NCBI GenBank assembly: GCA_947579605.1
Contig: OX388327.1
Location: 4,265,122-4,329,121, forward strand
Source: Athripsodes cinereus
Taxonomy: Eukaryota > Arthropoda > Insecta > Trichoptera > Leptoceridae
Length of the DNA stretch: 64,000 bases
Direction: 5' to 3'
Both the position numbers and the translations under genes were made by a program. The notes beneath the pieces were generated by a model that worked only from the letters and a program-made list of their open reading frames with translations, did not search any database and was not told the DNA's origin. Within the stretch, counting starts at the first letter, position 1. The number at the start of each line of letters is the position of its first letter. Below are positions 9,999 to 20,544 of the stretch, piece after piece.

Positions 9999-10745
9999 CT
10001 GGGGCCTGAGTCAATAACACACTTTCGCGTCACGTTCCCGCTCCGTTAGCGTTCGGGTGCAGACGATGTTGCGCCAAAGTGTTAATTTTCGTAACTATTG
10101 TGTATCTTATGTGGTGTTCTCACTTTGGCGAATATCGCTAGGGTACCAAAATATCGCCAGCCATTTGAACCGTGTGAACAAAATGACAGCTAGTCTGAAA
10201 CGATAAAAACCAGTAGAAACGATATCGTCTCGAGTTGACCACCTTCCAACTTTCTCGGGCGATCGAACGATTTGCACATGCGCAGATATGCGCGGCGTTT
10301 GTGTCTATGGTAAAAGCTTTATAACCTATAAATATTATAATGTTTCCCGCTTCGTGACAGCTGTTATCTTTTTTGTTGGTTTGTGGCGTTTGTTTCCTTA
10401 ATTAAAAGGCGCCTTATAACCTCTACTATAACATTTTCGACTAAAAATAAACACTTCGCGATCTCCATATCGACGCCATTTTGAAAACAGTGTCAAAATC
10501 AAAGCGCATCTGACAGATCGTTTCTATATCGGTGGACTTGTGTGAACAGGTGTGACGATCAATGGGCGTACGGCGAATTTTGTTTTTTCGCCTGGCGTTA
10601 TATTTTGAAATTCGGCTGGCGATATTCGCCAAATGTGAACACCCCATTAGCAACGAAATTGACACTTGCTTGCAACTTCGTCTATACTCGAACGTTAACG
10701 GAGCGGGAACGTGACGTGAAAGTGTGTTATTGACTCAGGCCCCTG
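9999..10745. mobile_element. MITE-A copy 1, interrupted
   Basis: Element 10002-10742 has ends GGGCCTGAGTCAATAACACA and their reverse complement, and 3-bp direct repeats CTG at 9999-10001 and 10743-10745. Comparison with the uninterrupted copies at 22213-22413 and 63465-63669 shows a second element inserted after TGTATC at 10110-10646. A 3-bp CWG duplication is compatible with a Harbinger-type transposase, which is inference. Confidence 0.8.
10107..10649. mobile_element. Harbinger-like MITE nested in MITE-A
   Basis: Element 10110-10646 has inverted ends TGTGGTGTTCTCACTTTGGC / TGGGGTGTTCACATTTGGCG and exact 3-bp TTA duplications at 10107-10109 and 10647-10649. The intact MITE-A copies have a single TTA at this site. 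A TWA duplication is the PIF/Harbinger signature. It has no transposase. Confidence 0.8.
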
Positions 10746-10884
10746 CTCTATTTTATTTGTTTTCAAGACCCTACGCTAGTTTGCGAGTAATTTAGATACC
10801 TTTAATGTCCCAACGGGTTCTTCTGTAAATAGTGTGTAAAATTTGCGAGTGATTTAGTATGTTATCCGACTATTTTGTAAGCAG

Positions 10885-11061
10885 CAGAGTTACTCTTGAC
10901 ACAATCTAAATACGATATTAATCATGTCTTGATTTTCACCGTACTCGCGAAGGGACCATAATAAAAAATACCGCGAGATTGGTATGAACGTATTTTTGAC
11001 TATAGTCACTTCGTATGATTAAGATCAAGATCGTGTTTTGATTGTGTCAAGAAAAAACCTG
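10885..11061. mobile_element. MITE-B copy 2, diverged
   Basis: Ends CAGAGTTACTCTTGACACAA and TTGTGTCAAGAAAAAACCTG. The interior matches 6020-6230 with deletions and substitutions. Confidence 0.7.
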
Positions 11062-11111
11062 CAGATCTGATTCTTCTCGCATTTTTTGAATATATATAAA
11101 GAGTTATAATC

Positions 11112-11313
11112 CACTTATTTGTAGTATATCCACGGTGACTTTTTATTGGACGCGAGCCGGCTTTCAAGAGCTTCCGCTCTCATCATCAGGCTGGCGAAAA
11201 GTAAAAAAAAAGTCTTTTTTTTACTTTTCGCCAGCCTGATGATGAGAGCGGAAGCTCTTGAAAGCCGGCTCGCGTCCAATAAAAAGTCACCGTGGATATA
11301 CTACAAATAAGTG
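11112..11313. repeat. Perfect palindrome, 99-bp arms, Penelope-like end with hammerhead-like core
   Basis: Arms 11112-11210 and 11215-11313 are exact reverse complements around a 4-bp centre. Each arm contains CTGATGA, a GAGAGC/GCTCTT hairpin, then GAAA, the conserved order of a hammerhead ribozyme core, with one extra T after CTGATGA. Such motifs occur in terminal repeats of Penelope-like retroelements (established for the group). Assignment here is inference, as no RT or GIY-YIG sequence is present. Confidence 0.55.
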
Positions 11314-11370
11314 TTTTATTTTAATTAATTCAACATGAATTTCCACCAAGTACCGTCGGTTGAAAATATC

Positions 11371-11843
11371 AACTTTAGTTATAATCCATTGGATTGGTCT
11401 GCAACGAGTTTGGTCTTTCCTCTCCATTCGTCTCTATTCTCAGCCAGTCTTTTCAGCTCCACGTATGAGCCACAGTTCATGTCCCTCTTCAATTGGTCCA
11501 TATACGCGTCTCTTGGTCGGCCTCTGCCATTTGTCCCCTCGGTCTTACCCTCCGCGATGGCGATGAGTAGTCCTGGGTGCCTGATGTTGTGGCCAATCCA
11601 GTTAGCTCGTTGTTGGCCGATTCTCTTAAGAAGTTGCCTTTTTTCGCCTACCCTGGTTAATACTTCTTCGTTTTCGACGTGTTCCGACCAATGGATCTTA
11701 AGCATGCGTCTGTAGCACCACATCTCAAAGGCCGCCAACCGTCCGCTTTCACTCTTGCTGATGGTCCACGTCTCACAACCATAAAGCAGAATACTCCATA
11801 CAAAGGCTTTAGTAAGGTTCTTCCTTACGCATAAATCAATCAA
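11371..11843 (-). pseudogene. RTE-A LINE, 5'-truncated C-terminus
   Basis: A 154-codon minus-strand frame begins inside the element at ...LCVRKNLTKAFVWSILLYGC and ends KTKLVADQSNGL before a stop. It covers the post-RT region including FEMWCYRRMLKIHWSEHVEN. It is nearly identical to the C-terminus of the longer copy at 20567-21796, which shows a recent common source. It lacks endonuclease and RT palm domains, so it is dead on arrival. The 3' end on this strand is at about 11371. Confidence 0.8.
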
Positions 11844-12071
11844 TCCACAATTTTGCCCCAGGTGATAATTATAACTTGGTGTAGTTATTTTTAGACATAG
11901 TCTTTGAATTCAACCCTTTGAATACCATTCAAAAGCCAATTGATGAATATTATTACATCATAGAGTAACAAAAGCAGTTTTCTGTTAAAACATTTTCAAT
12001 ATAAGATTTAATCCTAATGGATAAATTAACAGGTGTTCAAATGTCTTGTAGTGATCAAAGGGATAAAAGTT

Positions 12072-12445
12072 AAAATCTCATCCGACATCAGATACGGATA
12101 TCGGATGAGATTTTAAATTAGAAAACCGGAGATTCGGCTATCATGTGAGAAAGGTGAGCGGTTTTATGATTAATCAATGAATGAAAATGTTTTGTAGTTT
12201 TCATATGAGTTTTTTTTTGTTGGAAATATATCGCTGTATTTTCTTTTATCAATAAATAAACTAATTTGTAAAACCAATCGGACATCTCAATTGAAAAACC
12301 AGCGATTAAATAAAAAGATGGACTATTTTATGATTTGTCAGTGAATGAGAACAATCTGTTGATCTCAAGCAGTTTTTTTTTGTGGAGAATAAATTGTCGT
12401 GTTTTCCTCTATCAATAAATAAGCTAATTTGTCAAAACTAGTCGG
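12072..12445. repeat. Hairpin and diverged ~175-bp tandem repeat
   Basis: 12072-12114 is a hairpin with 14-bp arms (AAAATCTCATCCGA and complement). 12153-12305 and 12327-12445 are diverged copies sharing TTTATGATT..CA.TGAATGA and ATCAATAAATAA.CTAATTTGT blocks. Confidence 0.55.
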
Positions 12446-12910
12446 AAGGAATCATGTTTACACAATGCAACATTGCACAAAATTAAATCGGTATAAGTGA
12501 GTAAGGCGCGTGAAAGCTTACGAATTGGCTCTAGGCTGGCCTAAGCGACAGTCACTTTTGGCTTCAAAGGATAACGTTCACCAATCTCACCATTCTCAAT
12601 GTCACAATTTAGGTCCTCCCAATCGAGAAACATTTAATGCAAACCAAAGAAGCCCAATTTTTTTGGTATCTTATATTTAAGATCATTAATAGATCGAGAT
12701 CTCCAGTCTGAATGGTTTTGAAGCAATTAAGTTGGCGGAACGCTGGACACCAAAAGTGATCGCTTTAGCCAGCCCATTCGTAAGCGTTAGGACGCCTTTA
12801 TCACTTCTTCCGAGTAGACTCTGCATAATGTTGCATTGTGTAGACATGGTTCTCCAACTGAGATGTCTTGATTGGTTTTTGACATCTGTACGTTGGGCCC
12901 GAACCCAAAA
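12440..12910. mobile_element. MITE-D copy 1 (palindromic, old)
   Basis: The left arm contains TACACAATGCAACATTG, TACGAATTGGCTCTAGGCTG and AACGTTCACCAAT. The right arm repeats them inverted (AATGTTGCATTGTGTAGACA near 12829). It is the same family as 47070, 47965 and 60721. Confidence 0.75.
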
Positions 12911-13367
12911 AAATGTTTTAAATACAATCATATCTTTTTGAAATAAAATAATTATCTGGTTTTAGACTGGATTCAGAAATCCAAAAACAACGAGTAAACA
13001 TTGTATAAACAAAATCCAGATTCTGTATTCGGTCGAATATTGATATACCAGAAAGTATGTAGATTCATTTTGAGACAGACGAACTGAGTAATAACCGTTT
13101 ATGGCGTTTATCCGTTTTATGTCTACTTAATAGAGGATATGGCGTCGTTTTCACATTTTCCAGTTTTCTTTCATCATAATAATATGATTAAAATCTATCT
13201 ATTGAACTCATTTTTGGATGATTTTAATATATAACAATTATAATAAATAAAAATACCAAAATAATACTTACATATTATGTAGCCATCATTGAGGTAGATA
13301 AGAGAGAATTATCAGCTTTTGGCATGTCGCCCGGTAGCTTAATTAGACATTGTCTAGTCTAACCCAG

Positions 13368-13526
13368 ACCCCCTAGTCAAACACGCACTTGGCGATCGAC
13401 TGCAAACGAATTTTCGACAATAATTGCAACAATAACGCATAATTATACGGTAGGTACATGTAGGTAGATTGTCGAAAAATTCGCCAGTAGTCAATCGCTA
13501 AGTACGGTTTGTCTACGGCCCCTGAC
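13368..13526. mobile_element. MITE-E copy 1 (short foldback)
   Basis: Left ACCCCCTAGTCAAACACGCA and right TTTGTCTACGGCCCCTGA are inverted relatives. The arms include CGATCGACTGCAAACGAATT and its decayed complement. A second copy is at 13842-13995. Confidence 0.65.
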
Positions 13527-13649
13527 TGTTCTTGTGAAATAACTTTTTTTTATATTGCATTGTAGAATTCTTTTTTAAAAATATTCATAATTTCTTTGGG
13601 TATTCAGAGCGATAAATTTGAAGGTCGCCGATGCTATGGACGACAAACA

Positions 13650-13770
13650 CCTCGAGAAAAGGATGAGTTGTGGGTAAGTCCCACCTGAAGGAAGTAGGTA
13701 CCAAGTAAGGTTTCCCTGTCTTTTCTAAGCCATTAAATTTACATATAAGTAGCTGTTTCGATGCATGGTT
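13650..13770 (+). repeat. SINE-T tail fragment
   Basis: Shares the CTTTTCTAAGCC..T body end with the SINE-T copies at 3191, 15030 and 50285. The head is not recognisable. Confidence 0.35.
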
Positions 13771-13841
13771 TGTATTGAGTCCCTCTATCACTGAGTTTCC
13801 ATTTATTATTTAGGTTGATGAATAAAATTAAAAACACTAGC

Positions 13842-13995
13842 CCCCCTAGACAAACACGCACTTGTCGATCGACTAAAAACGAATTTACGTCAATCTACCT
13901 ACATGTACCGTGTGATTATGCGTTATTGTTGCGGTTATTGTCGAAATTTCTTTTGTAGTCGATCGACAAGTGCGGGTTTGTCTACGGCCCCGGGT
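13842..13995. mobile_element. MITE-E copy 2
   Basis: Ends CCCCCCTAGACAAACACGCA and TTTGTCTACGGCCCCGGG. Inverted arms around GTCGATCGAC. Same family as 13368-13526. Confidence 0.7.
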
Positions 13996-14551
13996 AATTT
14001 GAAAAATAGTGTTTTTATTTGTCAATCTAAATAATTAATTTTTTACAGTGTTTGCTCTTCAAAAATAAATAAATAACTCTGCTTTAGCTGATCCATGGCG
14101 AAACAAATAACTAGTTACATTATACATTATTTAAAGGAAATAAAACACACGAATCTTATTAAATGCATAATATTTATTGTTTAAAATCATTACATAAATA
14201 CATTAACATGTAAATTATTTATTATTTTCTAAAGTATGATTAATTATTTATTAAATCATGACACTTTTTCGTACTTATTTACAATCCTACACATAATATT
14301 TAATTAAGCATTTAATTAATTAATATTTAATATTAAAACATTAAAATTTAATCTAAACATTTAAATAAACGTATTAGCGTTATTTATTTATTAATTCTTT
14401 ACATCTATATTGCAATAATCTATAATATCATGTATGCTTAAAAACGCTTGCATGAAAACAAAAATCAATTTAAAAAAATGTTAGAGCATAAAATTTAATA
14501 CATATGGTAGAATTTTGGCTAATGTGACGTAACGAACATAGACATAATATG
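13996..14551. other. AT-rich, no gene seen
   Basis: Very AT-rich with repeated TTAATTAATTTAATAT words and no supported ORF or repeat family. Confidence 0.4.
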
Positions 14552-14945
14552 TTTGCGAGTTTTGTCTTTACAATTAACCACTGAGTTTTGTCTTTACAAT
14601 TCACCATTGAGTTTTGTCTTTACAATTAACCATTGAGTTTTGTTTTTACAATTAACCATTGAGTTTTGTTTTTACAATAAATCATTGAGTTTTGTCTTCA
14701 CAATTAACCATTGTGATTTGTTTTCACAATTAACCATTGTGATTTGTTTTCACAATTAACCATTGTGTTTTGTTTTTACAACTAACCATTGATTTTGTTT
14801 TTACAATTAACCATTGAGTTTTGTTTTTACAATAAATCATTGAGTTTTGTTTTAACAATTAGTTCATCATTGATGTTGTCTTTACAATTAACCATTGAGA
14901 TTTGTTTTTACAATTAATCATTGTGTTGTGTTTTTAAATTTAACC
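14552..14945 (+). repeat. 26-bp minisatellite, ~15 units
   Basis: The unit TTGAGTTTTGTTTTTACAAT + TAACCA repeats about 15 times with point differences (GTCTTTAC/GTTTTTAC/GTTTTCAC) and a few small indels. Variant units are clustered, which suggests block duplication. Confidence 0.9.
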
Positions 14946-15029
14946 GTTGTATTAGGTTACATTTATTAAAAATTAACATTGATTGTATGCCAGAACAATA
15001 CCTTCACATGAAGCTGTCATTGAGGTTTA

Positions 15030-15185
15030 TAAGAGAGAAAGTCTTCGGTATGTCTCGTGGTAGCTTAGTTGTACAAAGCACACCTTACGAAAAGAATGGG
15101 TTACGGGCTCAAATCCTATCAAGGGCACTACAAAATAATGTGATGTTATCTTTTCTAAGCTTTATATGGTAGTTTTATCTGTTGA
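15030..15185 (+). repeat. SINE-T copy
   Basis: A-box-like TGGTAGCTTAGTTG, then GGGTTACGGGCTCAAATCCT (B-box-like), then the CTTTTCTAAGC tail. Closest to 50285-50420. Confidence 0.55.
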
Positions 15186-15332
15186 ATTTATGTAGGCATA
15201 ATATTTGGTTTGGTATCGAAACTGTTCAACAAATCCATTATTGCAGTATAATGTCAGTAGGGCCCAAATTTTGTTTGATTTCCATACAAACTTTGCCTTT
15301 CTTCACTATATATAATTCATTCATAGCATTCA

Positions 15333-15800
15333 TGGCATTGCCCACAAGTGGGGAGCCTGTGGACCAACTGCATGCAACAAACGTGCAGCAAGCTGTCTTC
15401 TCTGTGTCAATAGAAGTTAAAGTTATTCGGGATGGGTGGCATATCTCATCGCTAGATTGAAGTTGTTAAAATTTATGTCTACGTGATGTTTTACGAATCA
15501 TCATCATCATCGCCCTTGACGCTCCTCTCGGGAGCACAGGGCAGAGACCAGCCTCCTCCATTCAGAGCGTCTCTGTGCCAATCGTGTCACCTCTTCTCAC
15601 GACATTCCCTGCACTATGATGTCGTTGTCATAGGAACGGTGTATTGTGAAAGAGGGACACCCGGGCCGATGCGGAACCTCTTTTTGGCCAACTATTTTTG
15701 GGCATTCTCAGAAAAATGATTTATGAATATCTGCCTTTTACTCGAAAACTTACAAAAAAGAGTGGAAGACCTCTTCTTTACCGGGGACTCCACGAAGAAA
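15333..15800 (-). repeat. SINE-A copy, split by RTE-B
   Basis: The SINE-A reverse complement is recognisable at 15341-15484 (CCCACAAGTGGGGAGCC, CCAACTGCATGCAA) and resumes at 15729-15800 (CTGCCTTTTACTCGAAAACT). The RTE-B insertion 15499-15715 lies between, with a diverged ~13-bp target duplication at 15486-15498 and 15716-15728. Confidence 0.65.
15499..15715 (-). pseudogene. RTE-B LINE 3' fragment inserted in SINE-A
   Basis: Matches 16504-16700 (CTCCTCTCGGGAGCACAGGG, TCTGTGCCAAT, GGAACGGTGTATTGTGAAAG). The 3' end on the minus strand is a GAT-type microsatellite, typical of RTE tails. Flanking ATGTTTTACGAAT / ATGATTTATGAAT are the decayed target duplication. Confidence 0.65.
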
Positions 15801-15844
15801 ATCAACCCCCCTTTTTTTCTTAATGACCATTATTACCGTCTTAA

Positions 15845-15985
15845 ACGCATATTGAAGAGAGAAGTGAGGACAATGTTGATTTGAATGTGGGAATAATAGG
15901 GGTCTACAACCTACTGAGATATCCTGGTGTGAAATGGGTCTCTCTTCTTAATGACCTAGTCATTATAAAAAAAAAAAAATTGCGC
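15845..15985 (+). pseudogene. LINE-J fragment
   Basis: TTGATTTGAATGTG...GGGGTCTAC.ACTC.TGA.ATATCC.GGTGT matches the LINE-J coding start at 62168-62225. No open frame remains. Confidence 0.45.
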
Positions 15986-16068
15986 GGCGAGGACAATCTA
16001 CATGTTTATTACATGCAGTTGGTCCGCTGGCTACACCACTTGTCGGATATTATGATGTTAGAGTAGAA
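15985..16068 (+). repeat. SINE-A 3' fragment
   Basis: Carries CATGTTTATTACATGCAGTT and GGCTACACCACTTGTCGGAT, the last third of SINE-A. Confidence 0.5.
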
Positions 16069-16334
16069 GAAGTAGTTTATTGAATTATCTAGATCAAAAG
16101 AGAAACAGGCTTTGAAATAATTCTCTTGATAAAATTAGTTCACCTACCCCTATTTTCTCATCCCCCATAAGAAAAAGAGCCTGCCTGGTGATTTTGAGGA
16201 CGAATAATCTACACAGTTGTACAAAACTTTGAAAATCTGTGACTGCAAAAGAATTATAATTTTTTTGTAGTTTATACATACATAAGTACTTCTTTTGCTT
16301 TCTCCAAAGTCATGCAGTTTCTCCATGCGTGCCG

Positions 16335-16440
16335 AAACAGGAAAGGTGTTCCTATGCTTACGAATCGGCTTGGGCTGGTTTAAGCGCATATTTTCAGTAG
16401 TTCTTAAACATCGATTGATGCAATTGGTGAACGTACCATG
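16335..16440 (+). repeat. MITE-D fragment
   Basis: GAAAGGTGTTCCTATGCTTACGAATCGGCTTGGGCTGG, read in pieces, matches the MITE-D arm (AAGGTGTCCCAACGCTTA...GGCTCTGGGCTGG). Confidence 0.45.
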
Positions 16441-16503
16441 GGTAAAGTGCATAAATATCACAACAATACACAAATATTTGGTATATTCTTGGGGTTATAT
16501 CAC

Positions 16504-16895
16504 ATACTCATCATCATCGCCCTCAACGCTCCTCTCGGGAGCACAGGGCAGAAACCAGCCTCATCCATTCAGAGCGTCTCTGTGCCAATTGCGTCACCTT
16601 TTTCCACGACATTCCTTGCGCTCTGATATCGTTGTCATAGGAACGGTGTATTGTGAAAGAGGGACGCCCGGGTCGACGGAACCCCTGCGGACGGAAGAAC
16701 AGTGCTCTTTTTGGCCAACATTAGGCATTCTCAAAACATGTCCCAGCCAGGACCACCGTCTCTCCTGTATTACGGAGATTACAGGTCTCTGCTGGGTGCG
16801 CCGGCGCACAGCATCATTTGTAACATGTTCATACCATTTGAAATCCAAAATCCTTCTAAGACACTTGTTTTCAACCGCTACCGCGGGATTGGCAT
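16504..16895 (-). pseudogene. RTE-B LINE C-terminal fragment
   Basis: The minus strand reads ENKCLRRILDFKWYEHVTND, then RRWSWLGHVLRMPN, the post-RT region of RTE-type LINEs. The frame is open for 101 codons (16899-16594) but has lost the RT and endonuclease. The 3' end at about 16504 is an ATG/GAT microsatellite. Related pieces lie at 15499-15715 and 46075-46195/47445-47515. Confidence 0.7.
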
Positions 16896-16990
16896 GCACG
16901 TATTTTTTAGTAAAGTTACTTAGCGCATCGTAAGTTAAGATTGAGATAAGATTGAGATTATAATATTAGATTGTGTCAAAAGTAGCCCTG
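16875..16990. mobile_element. MITE-B half copy
   Basis: Only the right arm is present, ending GTGTCAAAAGTAGCCCTG. The left arm is replaced by RTE-B sequence. Confidence 0.55.
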
Positions 16991-17164
16991 CTATGTCATA
17001 CCGAATAACTAAAAAATATTAAAAATGTCTACCAAAGGTTGACAATACATGCATTAGATGGAAATATATATATTTTTTAATAAATGACAAATTGGATAAA
17101 AGGAAAAAAGAAAAATACGTGCTTATATACATACATAATATAATCCAAAAACACATTTCATTTC

Positions 17165-17485
17165 GCTCATTAGAAATTACTAAGTTAAATTGAGGCTGTA
17201 GCTGTAACAAGGTCCCATAAGGCAGAACATGGATGCTGTAACTACTTGATCTGGAGGTGGGGAATTAGAGATACCCCTGATTGTGAATGTGGAGATGTGC
17301 AAACGGTGAGACACAAAGTACAGGAATGCCATCTCAAAAAAATCAGTGGCGATCTGCGGGACATCCATGAAGCAGGACCGGAGGCGGTTAACTGGCTGTC
17401 AGCGCTGGAGCTAAGACTTTTGAGGATATGACGCAGTCCACACGGGTTAAGATTTATCAAAACACCAAGCCATATACGAAAACAA
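17165..17485 (+). pseudogene. Jockey/CR1-like LINE C-terminus
   Basis: Plus-strand frame 17246-17431 reads WGIRDTPDCECGDVQTVRHK, ECHLKKISGDLRDIHEAG, NWLSALELRLLRI and a stop. The C.CG...TV.H...EC segment is the cysteine/histidine cluster following the RT in many non-LTR elements. No RT sequence is left. The same family is at 5736-5905. Confidence 0.65.
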
Positions 17486-17487
17486 AA

Positions 17488-17770
17488 GTAAAGTCATCAT
17501 CATCATCATTAGTTGCTCTACAACCCGTTGTGAGCCTTGGCCTCCTCCAACATTCGCCTCCATCTCTCCCTATCTTGACATGTACTCTTCCAATCCCTGA
17601 TGCCAATGATGTCCACATCTCTCAGCACACCATCCATCCAACGGAGTTTGGGTCTACCAACGCTACGTCTACCTTGTGGTCTTGTATGAAGAATTTTCTT
17701 TGGCACTCTTTCCTCACTCATTCTCTCAAAAGTAAAGTAAGTAAGCCAATATGGCATCAGCATTTTGAAA
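17488..17770 (-). pseudogene. RTE-C LINE C-terminus
   Basis: Minus-strand frame 17763-17518 contains ERMSEERVPKKI, RRSVGRPKLRWMDGVLRDVD and DRERWRRMLEEAKAHNGL with a stop. It is the GRP.-RW.D-v..D....W...A.DR..WR module that closes RTE-type reverse transcriptases. The 3' end is a CAT/ATG microsatellite at 17488-17500. Confidence 0.7.
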
Positions 17771-17854
17771 TCATTCGAATAATTTTTTATATATGACTAG
17801 TTAATTAAATGTTAAAATTCATTATTTAGAGAAAGGAAGTAAAAAGAGATAGGA

Positions 17855-18095
17855 ATAGGTCTCCGACTCTTTTTTGTAAGTTTTCTAATGTCCTGTAAAA
17901 TGAGGATGTTCACAAAACTTCACCGTATAAAAGACAGTAAATCAACATCTACAGTTCAGCGATGAGACATGCTACCAAGTCTGAGTGTGCTCTTTTTTTA
18001 TTGCCACAGAGAGGATCATCTGGATATTTATTACTTGCAGTTAGTCTGCTGGCTACCCCACTTGTGGGATATGTCGTAATGGGATAGAAGTAGTA
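17855..18095 (+). repeat. SINE-A copy
   Basis: Contains GGTCTCCGACTCTTTTTTGT, TGTCCTGTAAAATG, TTCAGCGATGAGACATGCTACC, GTCTGCTGGCTACCCCACTT and an AGTAGTAGAAG tail in SINE-A order. Confidence 0.7.
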
Positions 18096-18143
18096 GAAGA
18101 CAAATATATTTATATACAAATTTTAACACATTTGTAGTCATTA

Positions 18144-18400
18144 TTGAACTTAAGTTCAAAGTCACAAAGATCTATGGAAAGACGAATGTTAGGGGTGAGT
18201 CTGAGAGATAAAATTAGAAACGAAGACATCAGACACCTAACAAAAGTCACAGATATTATGGATCGTGTTGCAAAGCTTAAGTGGCAATGGGCGGGTCATG
18301 TTGTGAGACGAAACGACGGTAGTTGGACTCCTAGAATCCTCAAATGGAGACCATAGAGTTGCAAAAGAAGCATCGGCAGACCACAAAAGTAGGTACCTAC
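18144..18400 (+). pseudogene. RTE LINE C-terminal fragment
   Basis: The plus strand reads SKSQRSMERRMLGVSLRDKI, RNEDIRHLTKVTDIMD and LKWQWAGHVVRRNDGSW, then after a stop SCKRSIGRPQ in another frame. This is the post-RT segment of an RTE-type LINE. It lies just upstream of gypsy element 1. Confidence 0.7.
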
Positions 18401-18532
18401 TAACAAATTTAAAATCGACCTTTCGAATAAAAAAGGAATATATATTTGCGTAACGTATCAAGACATATCAATTTGAATTTAAATGCCCATAAACAAGACT
18501 CTTTTTGCATTTAAAAAAAGTGCCATTAGGTA

Positions 18533-18959
18533 TGTGGAGGTGTGATGCCTCCGTAATAGATCTTGTGACTCCTACATGTAGCAACTTATGGAAAGTTCCA
18601 TAGTATTGTTGCATGTAGGAAGAATGAGTGAGGAGAGATTGGTTTTGCCAACCAGCGAGCCATTCTCGTTTGGTCGCTCACTCGCGGTGGTTTACTATTT
18701 TCGTTGTGTTCTTGTACTCACGCGTTCTAATATTTTATTCAACCAATTAATATACTCATTGAATTTGTAATAGTATAGAACTAAAATTAGAGCATTAAAT
18801 CGTATTGAGAAACATCAAACTGGTGGAAAAGCTTTTAATTGTAGCCTACTCATTTTCAGGTGAGAGAAATCTAGTAATTAACTTCCTTCTTAGAACTTGT
18901 CTTACACAAGTTCACCATATCCTCGCAGTAGGATATAGGTAACACATAAAATCGTTTCA
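18533..18959 (+). repeat. 5' LTR of gypsy element 1
   Basis: 427 bp, TG...CA. The last 326 bp (18634-18959) appear identical to 26825-27150. Preceded by GGTA, matching the GGTA after the 3' LTR. Confidence 0.9.
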
Positions 18960-18960
18960 G

Positions 18961-18978
18961 TGGTGACCCCGATTCGTG
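18961..18978 (+). promoter_or_regulatory. Primer-binding site, tRNA-Trp type
   Basis: TGGTGACCCCGATTCGTG begins one base after the LTR. It matches the known tRNA-Trp complement TGGTGACCCCGACGTG except near its 3' end. Confidence 0.75.
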
Positions 18979-19722
18979 TTAAATAAAAAGAAAAAACGCG
19001 CAATACAAAAAAAAAATAACTAAAGATTCAGGCTACAGAACGATCGACGACATTTTTTTGAGGTTAACAATACCTTTCCTTTTTTTCATATCGAAATAAA
19101 AACCTTTTCATCGGTTCTATTTTTCATACCAGTAATAACAATTTTCTACCAGCTTATTGTTCCTAACAGATCATATAACAAAAATTGTGTTCAGAACGTC
19201 GCGCGATTATCATACCTAAAGTAAAGTCGCGATTTTCGAATTTCTTCACAGATCGAACAAAATAAATCAACTAAGTCGGAATTATCGTTAAGGACGCAGT
19301 ATCATAAAACATCTGGCGATACAACGTAAAAGTTCTTATTGTTGAGTGAATTGTGGTATACATTGCCGACGGAAAGATAGTAGCCAAGATTATTACCACA
19401 GAATATAAAATTCTATCTCACATACAGCGCCTCCGGCGAATGAAAAAAAAAGGTCGCGAAATAAAAAGTAGAAAGCAGTTTTTTCCCACACCTAGTACAT
19501 ATTATTATCACTTATCAACCAGAGCGCAGCGACCATTCGAGAGTCGAGACTTGGGGATGGTATTCAGTTCATTAAAATATAGAGTCAATAGTTTTTTTAT
19601 TAGAAAGAATTCCATTTTTTTTGTTTCATTTTTGTTTTTATTTTTGAAAGAATCCCGAACTGAACTCACCATTGCCGAGGTAAGGTGCCGACGTTTTTAC
19701 AACTAGTGTCAAAACATATTAT
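18979..19722 (+). other. Leader of gypsy element 1, left part
   Basis: Untranslated leader between primer site and gag. It continues at 23132-23368 after the hAT insertion. No conserved ORF. Confidence 0.6.
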
Positions 19723-19984
19723 ATTGTAAGTAGGGAATCCAATCCCGCAAAAGCGGGATCCCGTAAATGCGGGATCCCGCACCTTTTTTGCGGGATCAGA
19801 AATGCGGGATTACTCATGCGGGATCCCGCACTCTTGCGGGACTGAAAAAATTGTTTAAGAACGGGCTCAGACGACGTTCTGATTATTTATTAAACCCAGC
19901 ACAGCCTCAATGATAAGTTAGTTAACTACTTTGCCTTTGGAACTCGTGACTTTTCTATAGAATTTGTATGGAAAATGATTTGAG

Positions 19985-20544
19985 TTTCCAAAATCTAGAT
20001 GTGATCGCAGCAACAACCGACGCTGCAGCAGTCATGAAGAAAGTTGGGAGATTATTATCAGCGTACCACCAGTAATGCTTTGCACGTGGGTTCCAACTCG
20101 CTGTTCTTGAAGTTCTATGCAATCAGAGACAAGAAGAAGAAATACAGTCAAGTTGAAGTACTCGAAAAAAGACCGGATGGTGGGAGTGATAATGAAAATG
20201 AAGATGATGATGACGAGCAAGGTGATTTTTCGGTAGAGGAAGACATTCAAGAAGGAGAGTTGCTACCACAATACAGGTAGATAAGTATTGTTAGACCAAT
20301 AGATTTTTAAATGAAAATCATTATAACTTATTCCATTTGTTATTTAAGAGGACTGATTCAAAAAGTCAGGAAAATTGTTAAGCTTTTTAGTTCGAAATCT
20401 CCAGTAACAAATGATCTTCTTTAAACATATGTATATCAAAGAAGAAATTCTGCAAATTACAGCTGATCCTAGATAGCCGAACGCGTGGGAGCAGTCTCGC
20501 ATCAATGTTATCGAGGTTCAACCAAGTCAAACAGTGCATATTTA
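19985..20544 (+). pseudogene. hAT transposase, N-terminal and middle remnants
   Basis: Plus-strand frames give VIAATTDAAAVMKKVGRLLS, then CFARGFQLAVLEVLC (hAT A.TDGA..M.K.GRL and HGI.LAV blocks). An acidic linker follows (NENEDDDDEQGDFSVEEDIQ in the 20044-20280 frame), then KVRKIVKLF.SKSPVTNDLL. Stops and frameshifts are frequent. The protein continues at 21820 after the RTE-A insertion. Confidence 0.7.

Noticed and set aside
14552..14945. CRISPR-like 26-bp direct repeats
   Set aside because: Repeats are contiguous without spacers.
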